Translations under genes and position numbers: made by a program | The notes under the pieces: model-generated | What the model was told of the DNA's origin: nothing | Seen by the model: only the letters and a program-made list of their open reading frames with translations | Database searches by the model: none | In this document: piece after piece, positions 1 through 6,203 of the stretch | How positions within the stretch are numbered: the stretch's first letter is position 1 | Layout: every line of letters begins with the position of its first letter | DNA from: DASRWD01 sp044507975 | GTDB lineage: Bacteria > Deinococcota > Deinococci > Deinococcales > Trueperaceae | Direction: 5' to 3' | Assembly (NCBI GenBank): GCA_044507975.1 | Contig: JBIQIQ010000127.1 | Location: 1-7,118 of the forward strand | Length of the DNA stretch: 7,118 nt

Positions 1-1087
1 CAACGTCATCGCCGTGCTGATGCTGCCCCTGGTCGGCGCCTGGTCCGACCGTCTCGAGGGGCGCCTGGGCAAGCGCATACCCTTCCTGCTGGTCGGCATG
101 CCCCTCGCCGCCCTGCTGTTCGCGGCCCTGCCGCACGCGAACTTCGCGCTGTGGGCGCTGCTCGCCGTCGACGTGCTGTTCCTGCTCTCCATCACCCTGT
201 TCAGGGCGCCTCTGATAGCGCTCATGCCGGATCACGTCCCGCGCGGCGAGCGCAGCGCGGCGAACGGGATCATCACCCTCATGGCGGCCAGCGGCGGCGC
301 CATCGCGCTCCTGCTGCTGGCCCCGCTCTTCGATGCCGCACGGTGGGTACCGTTCGCCGGGGCCGGCCTGCTGGTCCTCGTCTCGCTGGCGTTCGTGCTC
401 ATGTCGGTGCGGAGGCACGGGCCGTACGTCGCTACCGGGACCGTCCAGGACGAGGCGCCCGCTCTGGTGGGCATGGTGAAGGACGTGCGCAGGCTGGTCG
501 TCGAGGAGCGCGGCGGCGCCGGCACGCTGCTCATCGCCGTCTTCTTCTTCTTCGTCGGGTACTCGGCCCTCGAGGCCCAGTTCAGCACCTTCGCCATCCA
601 GACGCTGGGCGTCTCGCCCGGTATGGCCGGGCCTACCATCGCGGCGACGATGATCGCCTACGTGGTCATGGCGGTGCCAGCCGGCCGCCTGGCGAAGCGG
701 TTCGGGTCGGCCAACACGATGCGCGCTGGAGCGCTGATCATGGCGGCCGCCGCCGTGGCCGCTACCGTCGTGCCCGACGTGTCCTCCGTCCGCGTCGTGC
801 TCGCCCTGGGCGGCGCCGCCTGGGCCCTGGTGCTGGTGCCCGCCTACCCCCTGGTGATCAACCAGGGCGAGGGCTCGCAGACGGGCTTCTACACGGGCAT
901 GTACTACCTCTTCGGGTCGGCGGCCTCGGTCGCTGGCCCGCCGCTGGTGGGCACCCTGATGGACCTCTTCGGCAACCGCGCGCTCTTCTTCGCGCTGGCG
1001 GGGTCGATGGTGCTGGGAGCGGTGCTGGTCAGCGTCGCCAAGCGCAGGCGCGTCGAGGAGACGGCCAACGCCGCTGCTGCCGAGTAG
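1..1087 (+). CDS. MFS transporter, GPH/SLC45-like, 5'-truncated by the window edge
   Basis: Integral membrane carrier of the major facilitator superfamily, probably a proton- or cation-coupled importer or exporter of a sugar or other small solute. The open frame runs in from the left edge (first full codon at base 2) to TAG at 1085-1087, giving 361 residues. The visible N-terminus, NVIAVLMLPLVGAWSDR followed by GKRIPFLLVG, is the end of TM2 and the loop 2-3 motif (G-x-x-SDR...G+R-P). This resembles the GPH/SLC45 sugar-transporter branch. Roughly ten further hydrophobic segments follow, with a central charged loop near bases 440-510 dividing the two halves. TM1 and the true start lie outside the window, and the ATG at 14 is internal. 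The C-terminal tail KRRRVEETANAAAAE is cytoplasmic by the positive-inside rule. It converges on nagZ with 14 bases between stops. Membership of MFS is secure; the substrate is not readable, and a link to the amino-sugar hydrolase opposite is only suggestive. Confidence 0.88.
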   Translation, partial: NVIAVLMLPLVGAWSDRLEGRLGKRIPFLLVGMPLAALLFAALPHANFALWALLAVDVLFLLSITLFRAPLIALMPDHVPRGERSAANGIITLMAASGGAIALLLLAPLFDAARWVPFAGAGLLVLVSLAFVLMSVRRHGPYVATGTVQDEAPALVGMVKDVRRLVVEERGGAGTLLIAVFFFFVGYSALEAQFSTFAIQTLGVSPGMAGPTIAATMIAYVVMAVPAGRLAKRFGSANTMRAGALIMAAAAVAATVVPDVSSVRVVLALGGAAWALVLVPAYPLVINQGEGSQTGFYTGMYYLFGSAASVAGPPLVGTLMDLFGNRALFFALAGSMVLGAVLVSVAKRRRVEETANAAAAE

Positions 1088-1101
1088 TCGGCACCGCCGC
1101 G

Positions 1102-2592
1102 TCAGCCGATGAGCGCCTCGGCCACGGCCTCGGCCTGGCGCTCCCGGAACCCGAAGGACACGACCGCGGGGCCGGGCACCACGTCGGCCGCGTACGGGTT
1201 CCACAGGGCGACGTGGACGAAGGGCACGCCGGCCGCGGCAGCCCCTGCAGCGAGGGCGGCGGCCGTCGACAGCTCCTCCTCTGGAGGCAACACGCGCGTC
1301 GTCGAAGCGTAGACCAGCGCGTCGACCCCGGTGAGCGACCCTGCCCGGTCGCCGTCAGCCTCGGCGACGTCGACGTGCCGCACGCGCGCACCGCGCGCGG
1401 TCAACGCCCTCCGCAGAGGCTCCGCGGGCCGCACGCTCACCTGCGAGGCGGCGGAAGCCCTCACCTCGCTACGCGCCACCAGCAGCACGTTGGCGCCGCT
1501 GCGCAGCGACGGCACGGCTCCCCTCCTGACGAGCCCGCGGCTCGCGGCCTCGGCGAGCAGCTCCTCGTCACCTTCGGCCCACGCGGCGCTCGGGTCCGCC
1601 GGGTGGCCCGGGTAGGTGTCGGCCAGCCGCGCGATCCGCCCCAGCGACAGAGGCAGCTCCCCGGCGTCTAGCCGTCCCTCGGCGACGGCGGCCGCGATCG
1701 CGTCGAGCGTGGCGACGTGGGCTGGTACCGACCCGATCGTCAGAGGCAGGTCGGCGCCGGCCGCGAGGGACATCACGGCCGCGTCCGCGGCCGGCCACCT
1801 GTCCTGGATCGCGCGCATGTCGAGCGCGTCCGTGACGATCACGCCCTCGAAGCCTAGCTCTCCCCTGAGGAGCCCCCTGAGAGCGGCCGCGGACAGCGTG
1901 CTGGGCAGGTCGGGGTCCAGGTCGGTCACGACGATGTGCGCGCTCATGACCGCCGCGGCGCCGGCGCGCACGCCCGCGGCGAACGGGGCGAGCTCGACGC
2001 GCCGCAGCTCGTCCAGCGGGCGAGCGACCGTGGGCAGCTCGAGGTGCGAGTCGACGCTCGTGTCGCCGTGGCCGGGGAAGTGCTTGAGGGTGGCCGCGAC
2101 CCCCTCGGCCTGCAACCCCTCGACGAACGCGACCACGTGCCTGGACACGAGCTCGGGGTCCTCGCCGAACGCGCGGTCCGCGATCACGGGGTTCGAGGGG
2201 TTCGAGTTGACGTCGGCCACGGGCGCGAAGTCGAGGTTGACCCCCACGGCCCGCAGGCCGCGCCCGGTCGCGCGCGCCACGGCGCGCGTCAGGTACGGGT
2301 CGTCGGCCGCCCCCAACGCCATGGCCGCCGGAGGCGTCGGCACGTCGAAGAGGCGCAGCACGCCGCCACCCTCCTGATCGACGGCCACGACGAGGTCGGC
2401 GCCCGCCAGGGAGCGTAGCTCGGCCACGTAGTCGGCGACCTGGAAGCGGTCGGACACGTTGCGGCCGAACAGGCAGACCCCCGCCACCCGCCGCTCGGCC
2501 AGCAGCGCGCGCTCGTCGGGCGTGACCGACGTGCTCGAGAGGTCGATCATCAGGGGCAGGCGGTCGGTCGGCTGTCGGCGTGCGTCGTCCAC
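1102..2592 (-). CDS. nagZ: Beta-N-acetylhexosaminidase, glycoside hydrolase family 3 (NagZ type, two-domain)
   Basis: Hydrolyses terminal beta-1,4-linked N-acetylglucosamine, classically from muropeptides during peptidoglycan recycling. The 496-residue product has a TIM barrel (about residues 15-330) and a C-terminal GH3_C alpha/beta domain (about 350-496). Diagnostic motifs are all present: DQEGG at 72-76, KHFPGHGDT at 170-178, the mobile catalytic DSH at 181-183 (Asp181/His183, the NagZ-specific acid/base dyad) and VIVTDALDM with nucleophile Asp255. It resembles the two-domain Bacillus NagZ rather than the single-domain enterobacterial enzyme, yet has no signal peptide, so a cytoplasmic location is inferred. 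The chosen start is GTG at 2592-2590. A -10-like CATCAT sits exactly 6 bases upstream and there is no Shine-Dalgarno sequence, consistent with leaderless translation. An in-frame ATG at 2550 (residue 15, MIDLSS) is the alternative and would leave the barrel intact. It diverges from the dioxygenase-like gene. Confidence 0.93.
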   Translation of the reverse strand: MDDARRQPTDRLPLMIDLSSTSVTPDERALLAERRVAGVCLFGRNVSDRFQVADYVAELRSLAGADLVVAVDQEGGGVLRLFDVPTPPAAMALGAADDPYLTRAVARATGRGLRAVGVNLDFAPVADVNSNPSNPVIADRAFGEDPELVSRHVVAFVEGLQAEGVAATLKHFPGHGDTSVDSHLELPTVARPLDELRRVELAPFAAGVRAGAAAVMSAHIVVTDLDPDLPSTLSAAALRGLLRGELGFEGVIVTDALDMRAIQDRWPAADAAVMSLAAGADLPLTIGSVPAHVATLDAIAAAVAEGRLDAGELPLSLGRIARLADTYPGHPADPSAAWAEGDEELLAEAASRGLVRRGAVPSLRSGANVLLVARSEVRASAASQVSVRPAEPLRRALTARGARVRHVDVAEADGDRAGSLTGVDALVYASTTRVLPPEEELSTAAALAAGAAAAGVPFVHVALWNPYAADVVPGPAVVSFGFRERQAEAVAEALIG

Positions 2593-2598
2593 GCGCCC

Positions 2599-2604
2599 AT
2601 GATG
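2599..2604 (-). promoter_or_regulatory. Candidate leaderless -10 element of nagZ
   Basis: On the minus strand this reads CATCAT (4 of 6 matches to TATAAT), followed by six bases and then the GTG start at 2592. With this spacing the transcript would begin at or within a base or two of the start codon, as in leaderless genes. The lack of any Shine-Dalgarno sequence upstream of either possible nagZ start supports this. The hexamer is short and could be chance. Confidence 0.35.
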
Positions 2605-2650
2605 GCCCGCTCAGGGCGCGGCGCGACACCTGGGCCGCGCTCGGTGCGAG

Positions 2651-2656
2651 CAGAAT
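2651..2656 (+). promoter_or_regulatory. Candidate leaderless -10 element of the VOC gene
   Basis: CAGAAT (4 of 6 matches to TATAAT) lies six bases before the ATG at 2663. No purine-rich ribosome-binding site precedes that ATG, so a leaderless transcript starting near the A of ATG is the simplest reading. No clear -35 hexamer is visible at the usual distance. Confidence 0.4.
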
Positions 2657-2662
2657 GCGTGC

Positions 2663-3580
2663 ATGGCAGACGAGCGCGCGCAGCGAGGCGAGGGACGGGT
2701 CGAGGGAGAGGGCAGGCTGGGGGGAGGCACGCGCCTCGGGGCGGTGAGGCTGCGGGTCGCGGACCTGGAGAGGGTGGCAGCCTTCTACGAGGTGGGCGTG
2801 GGGCTCGCCAGGCTGCCGTCACGCGCCGGCGAGGTCGTGCTCGGCAGCCGCGGGGAGCCGGTCGTGCAGCTCGTCTCCGCCCCCGACCTGCAGCCGCCCC
2901 CTCCCGGCTCCGCCGGGCTGTACCACACCGCCATCCTGTTCGATGACCGCGCGGCGCTCGCAGGCGCGCTCTACGCCGCGGCCACGAGGACCGGCGGCAC
3001 CTTCACGGGCAGCGCCGACCATCTCGTCAGCCTCGCCTTCTACTTCGACGATCCCGAGGGGAACGGCGTCGAGCTCTACTGGGACCGGCCGCGCAGCGAG
3101 TGGCGCTGGGAGGCGGGCCAGGTCGTCATGGACTCGCTTCCGCTCGACCCGAACGGCTTCATCCGCGAGCACCACCGGGGCGAGGGCGAGCCTGCTGCCC
3201 CCACCGGGGCAGCCGCGCGGCTCGGGCACGTGCATCTCAAGGTGGGTGACGTGGAGGCCGCGAAGGAGTTCTACGTCGACCGGGTCGGGTTCGAGGTCAC
3301 GACCGCCATGTGGCAGAGCGCGCTCTTCGCGTCGGCGGGCGGGTACCACCATCACCTCGGCATGAACGTCTGGGAGAGCCGCGGCGCCAGCCTGCGCGAG
3401 CCCTCGCTGGGCCTCGAGTCCTTCGAGGTGGTGGTGGGCGCGGACGACCTGAGCGGCATCGAGAGGCGCCTCGCCGGCGCCCTCTCCCGCGACGATGAAG
3501 GCCTGATGACGGCCGCGGACCCGTGGGGGACGCGCGTGTCCTTCCGGGCGGAAGGCGCAGAGGCTAGGGTGGAGCCATGA
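2663..3580 (+). CDS. Two-domain VOC-family protein, CatE-like (catechol 2,3-dioxygenase/glyoxalase superfamily)
   Basis: Vicinal-oxygen-chelate metalloprotein, 305 residues and cytoplasmic, close in length and motif order to CatE/YfiE-type extradiol dioxygenases that open catechol rings using a bound divalent metal. Domain 1 spans about residues 24-145: LGAVRLRVADLERVAAFY at the start, YHTAILF with His88, SADH with His120, and DDPEGNGVELYWDRP with Glu137. Domain 2 spans about 186-297: GHVHLKVGD with His189/His191, a GGYHHHLGMNVW strand with His229-231, and FEVVV with Glu255. Candidate metal ligands therefore exist, but which set is used cannot be settled from sequence. Residues 2-23 are a low-complexity Gly/Glu/Arg tail, so the true N-terminus could be a little shorter. 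ATG 2663 is preferred because of the CAGAAT hexamer 6 bases upstream. The stop overlaps the next ATG (ATGA at 3577-3580), indicating an operon. The substrate is unknown; no catechol-pathway partner is in view. Confidence 0.88.
   Translation: MADERAQRGEGRVEGEGRLGGGTRLGAVRLRVADLERVAAFYEVGVGLARLPSRAGEVVLGSRGEPVVQLVSAPDLQPPPPGSAGLYHTAILFDDRAALAGALYAAATRTGGTFTGSADHLVSLAFYFDDPEGNGVELYWDRPRSEWRWEAGQVVMDSLPLDPNGFIREHHRGEGEPAAPTGAAARLGHVHLKVGDVEAAKEFYVDRVGFEVTTAMWQSALFASAGGYHHHLGMNVWESRGASLREPSLGLESFEVVVGADDLSGIERRLAGALSRDDEGLMTAADPWGTRVSFRAEGAEARVEP
3565..3570 (+). promoter_or_regulatory. Candidate internal leaderless -10 element for the exported-protein gene
   Basis: TAGGGT matches the TAnnnT pattern and lies six bases before the ATG at 3577, inside the last codons of the VOC gene. 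The upstream TTCCGG at 3542-3547 has 17-bp spacing but matches a -35 poorly. The GGAG that follows (3571-3574) is only two bases from the ATG, too close for normal Shine-Dalgarno use. This could let the downstream gene be expressed apart from the VOC gene. Confidence 0.35.
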
Positions 3581-4326
3581 CGAAGCGACGGATCATCTCC
3601 TTCCTCCTAGCCGCCGTGGTGGTCGCCGCCGGGACCGCGTACGCCCAGGTCGACCCCCGCGCCCGCGAGCTGCTCGAGGGGTACGCGAGCCAGGCTGGCA
3701 GCGAGCCTGTCCGCACCCTCGACCAGTCGACGGTCATGACGCTGCACAACCTCGACGAGCCGATGGAGACGCGCAGCCGCACGGTCATCGACTTCGAGGG
3801 CGAGCGGGCGGCGATCGTCAGCCTGGCCATGGGCATGGAGACGACCATGCGCTTCGTGGACGGCGAGTTCACGATGAGCATCGGCGGCATGACGATGCCC
3901 GTGCCTCCGGGGATGGGCGTCGAGAGCGCGTTCGACGGCATCTTCGACCAGCCCGACGCAGCGGGTGACCTCTTCTCCGATCCCGACGCCACCGCCACCT
4001 ACGACGGACAGGTCGACTACGCGGGCATCCTCTCGGGCCAGCAGGTCACCTACACCGGCGACTTCGGGGTGCCCGGCCTCGACATGGAGGCGACCACCGT
4101 GCGCTTCGTCTTCGATGAAGCCGGCGAGCTCCTCGGCCAGGTCATCGAGGCCGAAGGCATGACCCTCCTCACCGTGGTAGTCGGCGAGCCTCACGGAGAC
4201 CTCGGCCTGTACTTCGACATGGACATGTACGAGCTCGGCGCCGACGGCACGGCTACGCTCTTCGCCAACATGCGCTTCGAGAGCATCGCCGTGAACGAGC
4301 CGATCGACGAGTCGCTGTTCCAGTAG
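3577..4326 (+). CDS. Exported, methionine-rich protein of unknown function (LolA/LppX-like fold possible)
   Basis: I do not recognise a named family. The 249-residue product begins with a clear Sec signal peptide: MTKRR, then a hydrophobic run to about residue 19, then AYA at 21-23 with cleavage before Gln24. There is no lipobox cysteine and no cysteine at all, so it should be a soluble periplasmic or secreted protein. The mature part is acidic with alternating short beta-strand-like stretches, and it ends in VNEPIDESLFQ. An ending of this kind, with a final strand and 'D..LF', is common in LolA-type outer-membrane lipoprotein carriers, so a lipid- or lipoprotein-binding role is a guess. Residues 85-113 contain seven methionines. 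It overlaps the VOC stop by ATGA, so translational coupling is likely, although a TAGGGT hexamer could give it a promoter of its own. It converges on the ABC permease gene with only 15 bases between stops. Confidence 0.85.
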   Translation: MTKRRIISFLLAAVVVAAGTAYAQVDPRARELLEGYASQAGSEPVRTLDQSTVMTLHNLDEPMETRSRTVIDFEGERAAIVSLAMGMETTMRFVDGEFTMSIGGMTMPVPPGMGVESAFDGIFDQPDAAGDLFSDPDATATYDGQVDYAGILSGQQVTYTGDFGVPGLDMEATTVRFVFDEAGELLGQVIEAEGMTLLTVVVGEPHGDLGLYFDMDMYELGADGTATLFANMRFESIAVNEPIDESLFQ

Positions 4327-4341
4327 GCTCCGAGCGGTTCC

Positions 4342-5136
4342 CTAGGTGAGCGCGCTCCTCAGCGCGCGCGTCCCCAGCGCCAGGCCCAGCGCCGCGATCG
4401 CGGCGGCGCTGGCCAACCCTGCCAGGACGACCGGCGCGAGTACATCGCCGGCGAAGAGCGACCGCATCGCCTCGACGACGTACGTCAGCGGGTTGAGTCG
4501 ACCGGCCACCTGCATCCAGGCCGGCCCCATCTCCAGCGGGAGCATCAGGCCGGACAGGAAGAGCAGGGGGTAGAGCAGCGTCGACTGCACCATGTAGAAG
4601 CTCTCCTGCTGCCGCCGGCAGGCGATCGCCAGCGCGTGCGACAGCGCGCCGAGGCCGACGCCGAGGACGGCGAGGAGGGCCAGGGCGACGACGACGCCGA
4701 GCGGGCTCGGCCGCAGGCCGAACGGCAGCATCACCAGCACGACGAGCAGCGCTTGCGCGAGCAGCTTCGCCACGTCGGAGAACGTGCGCCCGACGAGGGT
4801 GGCGGCCCGGCTCAGGGGCGTGACCATCAGCCGCTCGTGCGAGCCCGTCTGGATCTCGGTCAGCAGCTCGTAGCCGGTGCCCGTGGTCCCGAAGAGCGCC
4901 AGCATCATCAGCACCGCGGGCACGAACCAGGTCCACGCCTCAGCTCCGCCCCCGAACCCCCCGCTGCCGGCGAGCAGCGGCCCGAACAGGGCCAGGAAGA
5001 CCAGGGGCTGGACCATCCCGAACACCAGGCCGTAGGGCGACCGCAGAGCGGGCAGCATCTCCCGCACGAACACCGTCACGGCGTCGGCCACGCCGGTCCT
5101 GCCGGTCGCGGCTCTCGTCTGAGCGCCTACCTTCAT
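4342..5136 (-). CDS. ABC-2 type transporter permease (DrrB-like)
   Basis: Membrane subunit of an ABC-2 exporter; 264 residues, the normal length for DrrB/NodJ-type permeases. The N-terminal 30 residues are cytoplasmic, followed by about six membrane segments near residues 36-56, 70-92, 122-138, 144-170, 180-200 and 232-258. The cytoplasmic loop TGSHERLMVTPLSR (97-110) and GRLNPLTYVVEAMRSL (212-227) are family hallmarks, the second being the ABC-2 signature. ATG at 5136-5134 overlaps the TGA of the upstream ATPase gene (ATGA). A strong GGAGGT sits 6 bases before it, so the two subunits are translationally coupled and probably made in equal amounts. A homodimer of this permease with two ATPase subunits would form the transporter. 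The cargo (drug, glycolipid or other hydrophobic compound) cannot be told from sequence. It stops 15 bases from the convergent exported-protein gene. Confidence 0.94.
   Translation of the reverse strand: MKVGAQTRAATGRTGVADAVTVFVREMLPALRSPYGLVFGMVQPLVFLALFGPLLAGSGGFGGGAEAWTWFVPAVLMMLALFGTTGTGYELLTEIQTGSHERLMVTPLSRAATLVGRTFSDVAKLLAQALLVVLVMLPFGLRPSPLGVVVALALLAVLGVGLGALSHALAIACRRQQESFYMVQSTLLYPLLFLSGLMLPLEMGPAWMQVAGRLNPLTYVVEAMRSLFAGDVLAPVVLAGLASAAAIAALGLALGTRALRSALT
4350..4367. terminator. Short GC hairpin at the convergent gene ends (possible terminator)
   Basis: A perfect 7-bp stem, GCGCGCT (4350-4356) and AGCGCGC (4361-4367), with a CCTC loop lies 24 bases past the stop of the exported-protein gene and inside the last codons of the convergent permease. 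It could stall plus-strand transcripts. No T-tract follows, so intrinsic termination is unproven and the stem may be incidental to Ala/Arg codons. Confidence 0.25.
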
Positions 5137-6134
5137 GCCGCCACCTCCGTGATCTCGGTCTCGGCCCTCGCAGAGCCTTCGTCCCGCAGCGACCGGCCGG
5201 TCAGCGCGAGGAACACGTCGTCGAGCGTCGGCTGCGAAGCCTCGGCGCTCCTCACGCTCACGCCCGCGGCGTGGAGGGCCTGGAGGAACCCGGGCAGGGC
5301 CTCGTGGGGTCGCGGCACCCGCAGGCGCACGGTGGGCCCCCCGGGCGCCGCGACGGTCTCCACGCTCCCGCCGCCGACGCGCTCGGCCACGCCGGTCGCC
5401 GCACCGAGCGCGCCATGGTCTTCCAGCGTCACGGCCAGCCCGCCGCCGGCCAGGTCGGCCTTGAGCCGCTCGGGCGGGCCATCGGCGATCAGCCTGCCCT
5501 CGTCGATGACCAGCACGCGCTCAGCCATCCTGTCCGCCTCCTCGAGGTAGTGCGTCGTGAGGACGATGGTCGTGCCCAGCCGCCGCCGTACGTCCATCAC
5601 GTGGGCCCACAGGTCGGCCCGGTGCTGCGGGTCGAGGCCGGTGGTCGGCTCGTCGAGGAACAGGAGCGGCGGCTCGTGGACCAGGCCCATGGCGACGTCG
5701 AGGCGCCGGCGCTGGCCACCGGAGAGCGAGCCGGCGTTGCGCTTCGCCAGTCCCGCCAGGCTGAACGCCTCCAGCAGCGCGTCGGCCCGCGCCCGGGCCG
5801 CGTCCCATCTCAGTCCGTAGGCCCTGCCCTGCGTGACCAGCTCGTCCCTCACCTGGTGGTAGTAGCCGGCGCCGTTGCCCTGTCCGACGTAGCCGATCCT
5901 CCGCCTCACCGCCGCGGGCTCGGTCGCGACGTCGTGGCCCGCCACGCGTGCGGTGCCCGACGTCGGCCGCAACAGGGTGGTGAGTATCCGGAGGCAGGTC
6001 GACTTGCCCGCGCCGTTCGGCCCGAGGAAGGCGACCAGCTCTCCCTCGGCGACGCCGAGGTCGATGCCTCTCAACGCCTCGACCGGACCCACGCCCGTCG
6101 GGTACACCTTCCTGAGCTCTCTCGCCTGGATCAC
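5133..6134 (-). CDS. ABC transporter ATP-binding protein, DrrA-like (daunorubicin-resistance type)
   Basis: Cytoplasmic ATPase that powers the adjacent ABC-2 permease; 333 residues. The nucleotide-binding domain carries Walker A GPNGAGKST (38-46), Q-loop Gln85, signature LSGGQ (137-141), Walker B LLFLDEP (Asp161, Glu162), D-loop GLD (166-168) and switch His195, so it should be catalytically intact. Beyond about residue 225 is the extra C-terminal domain of the DrrA/CcmA group, closing with the family motif QPTLDDVFLALTGR (301-314). The start is GTG at 6134-6132, giving MIQARELRKVYPTG. It has an excellent AAGGAGG site 5 bases upstream, which rejects the longer in-frame reading that would run back into the tetR gene. 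It is the first gene of a two-gene operon with the permease, divergent from tetR, and its promoter overlaps the palindromic operator. Drug or antibiotic efflux is the usual role of this pairing; the actual cargo is unknown. Confidence 0.95.
   Translation of the reverse strand: MIQARELRKVYPTGVGPVEALRGIDLGVAEGELVAFLGPNGAGKSTCLRILTTLLRPTSGTARVAGHDVATEPAAVRRRIGYVGQGNGAGYYHQVRDELVTQGRAYGLRWDAARARADALLEAFSLAGLAKRNAGSLSGGQRRRLDVAMGLVHEPPLLFLDEPTTGLDPQHRADLWAHVMDVRRRLGTTIVLTTHYLEEADRMAERVLVIDEGRLIADGPPERLKADLAGGGLAVTLEDHGALGAATGVAERVGGGSVETVAAPGGPTVRLRVPRPHEALPGFLQALHAAGVSVRSAEASQPTLDDVFLALTGRSLRDEGSARAETEITEVAA
5143..5148 (-). promoter_or_regulatory. Ribosome-binding site of the permease gene
   Basis: GGAGGT on the minus strand, 6 bases before the ATG at 5136 and inside the final codons of the ATPase gene. 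It is a near-consensus Shine-Dalgarno site that fixes the permease start at the ATGA overlap. It contrasts with the leaderless-looking starts elsewhere in the window. Confidence 0.8.
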
Positions 6135-6139
6135 GCGCT

Positions 6140-6146
6140 CCTCCTT
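6140..6146 (-). promoter_or_regulatory. Ribosome-binding site deciding the ATPase GTG start
   Basis: AAGGAGG on the minus strand with 5 bases to the GTG at 6134. This near-perfect site selects the GTG over any upstream in-frame start; the frame otherwise stays open as far as 6425 through the tetR gene. Confidence 0.85.
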
Positions 6147-6163
6147 GCCCCGACCGAAAGGGG

Positions 6164-6188
6164 CGTACACTGTACGGTACAGTGTACG
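6164..6188. promoter_or_regulatory. 25-bp palindromic operator, probable TetR-family repressor site
   Basis: CGTACACTGTAC (6164-6175) and its exact reverse complement (6177-6188) flank a single central G, a perfect 12-bp-arm dyad. Each 11-base half, GTACACTGTAC (6165-6175) and GTACAGTGTAC (6177-6187), is itself a palindrome around its sixth base, and the middle 11 bases (6171-6181) are another. The site is also a 12-bp tandem repeat with one difference. It lies between the divergent tetR and ABC genes and covers the likely -10 of the ABC operon and the -35 region of tetR. Length, symmetry and position are typical of TetR-family operators, so autoregulation and repression of the exporter are inferred. 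Confidence 0.88.
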
Positions 6189-6198
6189 GTCAACGCAA
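6169..6198 (-). promoter_or_regulatory. Promoter of the ABC exporter operon, embedded in the operator
   Basis: On the minus strand, TTGCGT (6198-6193) and TACAGT (6174-6169) are separated by 18 bp. TACAGT falls within the palindrome, so a bound repressor would block RNA polymerase. Transcription would start near 6162, leaving about 28 bases of leader that contain the AAGGAGG site. An overlapping TTGACC (6193-6188) is a better -35 match, but it is only 13 bp from this -10. Confidence 0.5.
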
Positions 6199-6203
6199 GG
6201 GGG

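Larger units (their letters stand above)
2593..2662. promoter_or_regulatory. Divergent promoter region between nagZ and the VOC gene
   Basis: Seventy non-coding bases separate the two start codons and must hold both promoters if the chosen starts are right. Each side carries a -10-like hexamer exactly 6 bases from its start codon, and neither start has a ribosome-binding site. A 7-bp inverted repeat, CGCGCCC (2592-2598) and GGGCGCG (2614-2620), brackets the nagZ hexamer with a 15-base loop. It could be an operator, or only a product of the high GC. I see no convincing -35 hexamer on either strand. Confidence 0.5.

Noticed and set aside
1088..1109. Small inverted repeat TCGGC/GCCGA between the convergent MFS and nagZ stops
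   Set aside because: The stem is only five base pairs with a 12-base loop and no T-tract. Pairs of this size occur by chance throughout DNA this GC-rich.
151..1671. A 506-codon plus-strand open frame spanning the MFS stop and the nagZ 3' end
   Set aside because: It overlaps two well-supported genes in other frames. Its product is Arg/Gly/Ala-rich low complexity with no motif, typical of shadow frames in high-GC DNA.
2550..2822. Minus-strand 90-codon frame running through the nagZ/VOC promoter gap
   Set aside because: It is proline/arginine-rich with no motif, antisense to the VOC start, and overlaps nagZ in another frame.
4253..5550. Long frames on both strands overlapping the permease (4253-4936 minus, 4636-5550 plus)
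   Set aside because: Both give Arg/Ala/Gln-rich sequences without domains, whereas the 4342-5136 frame has membrane segments and the ABC-2 signature.
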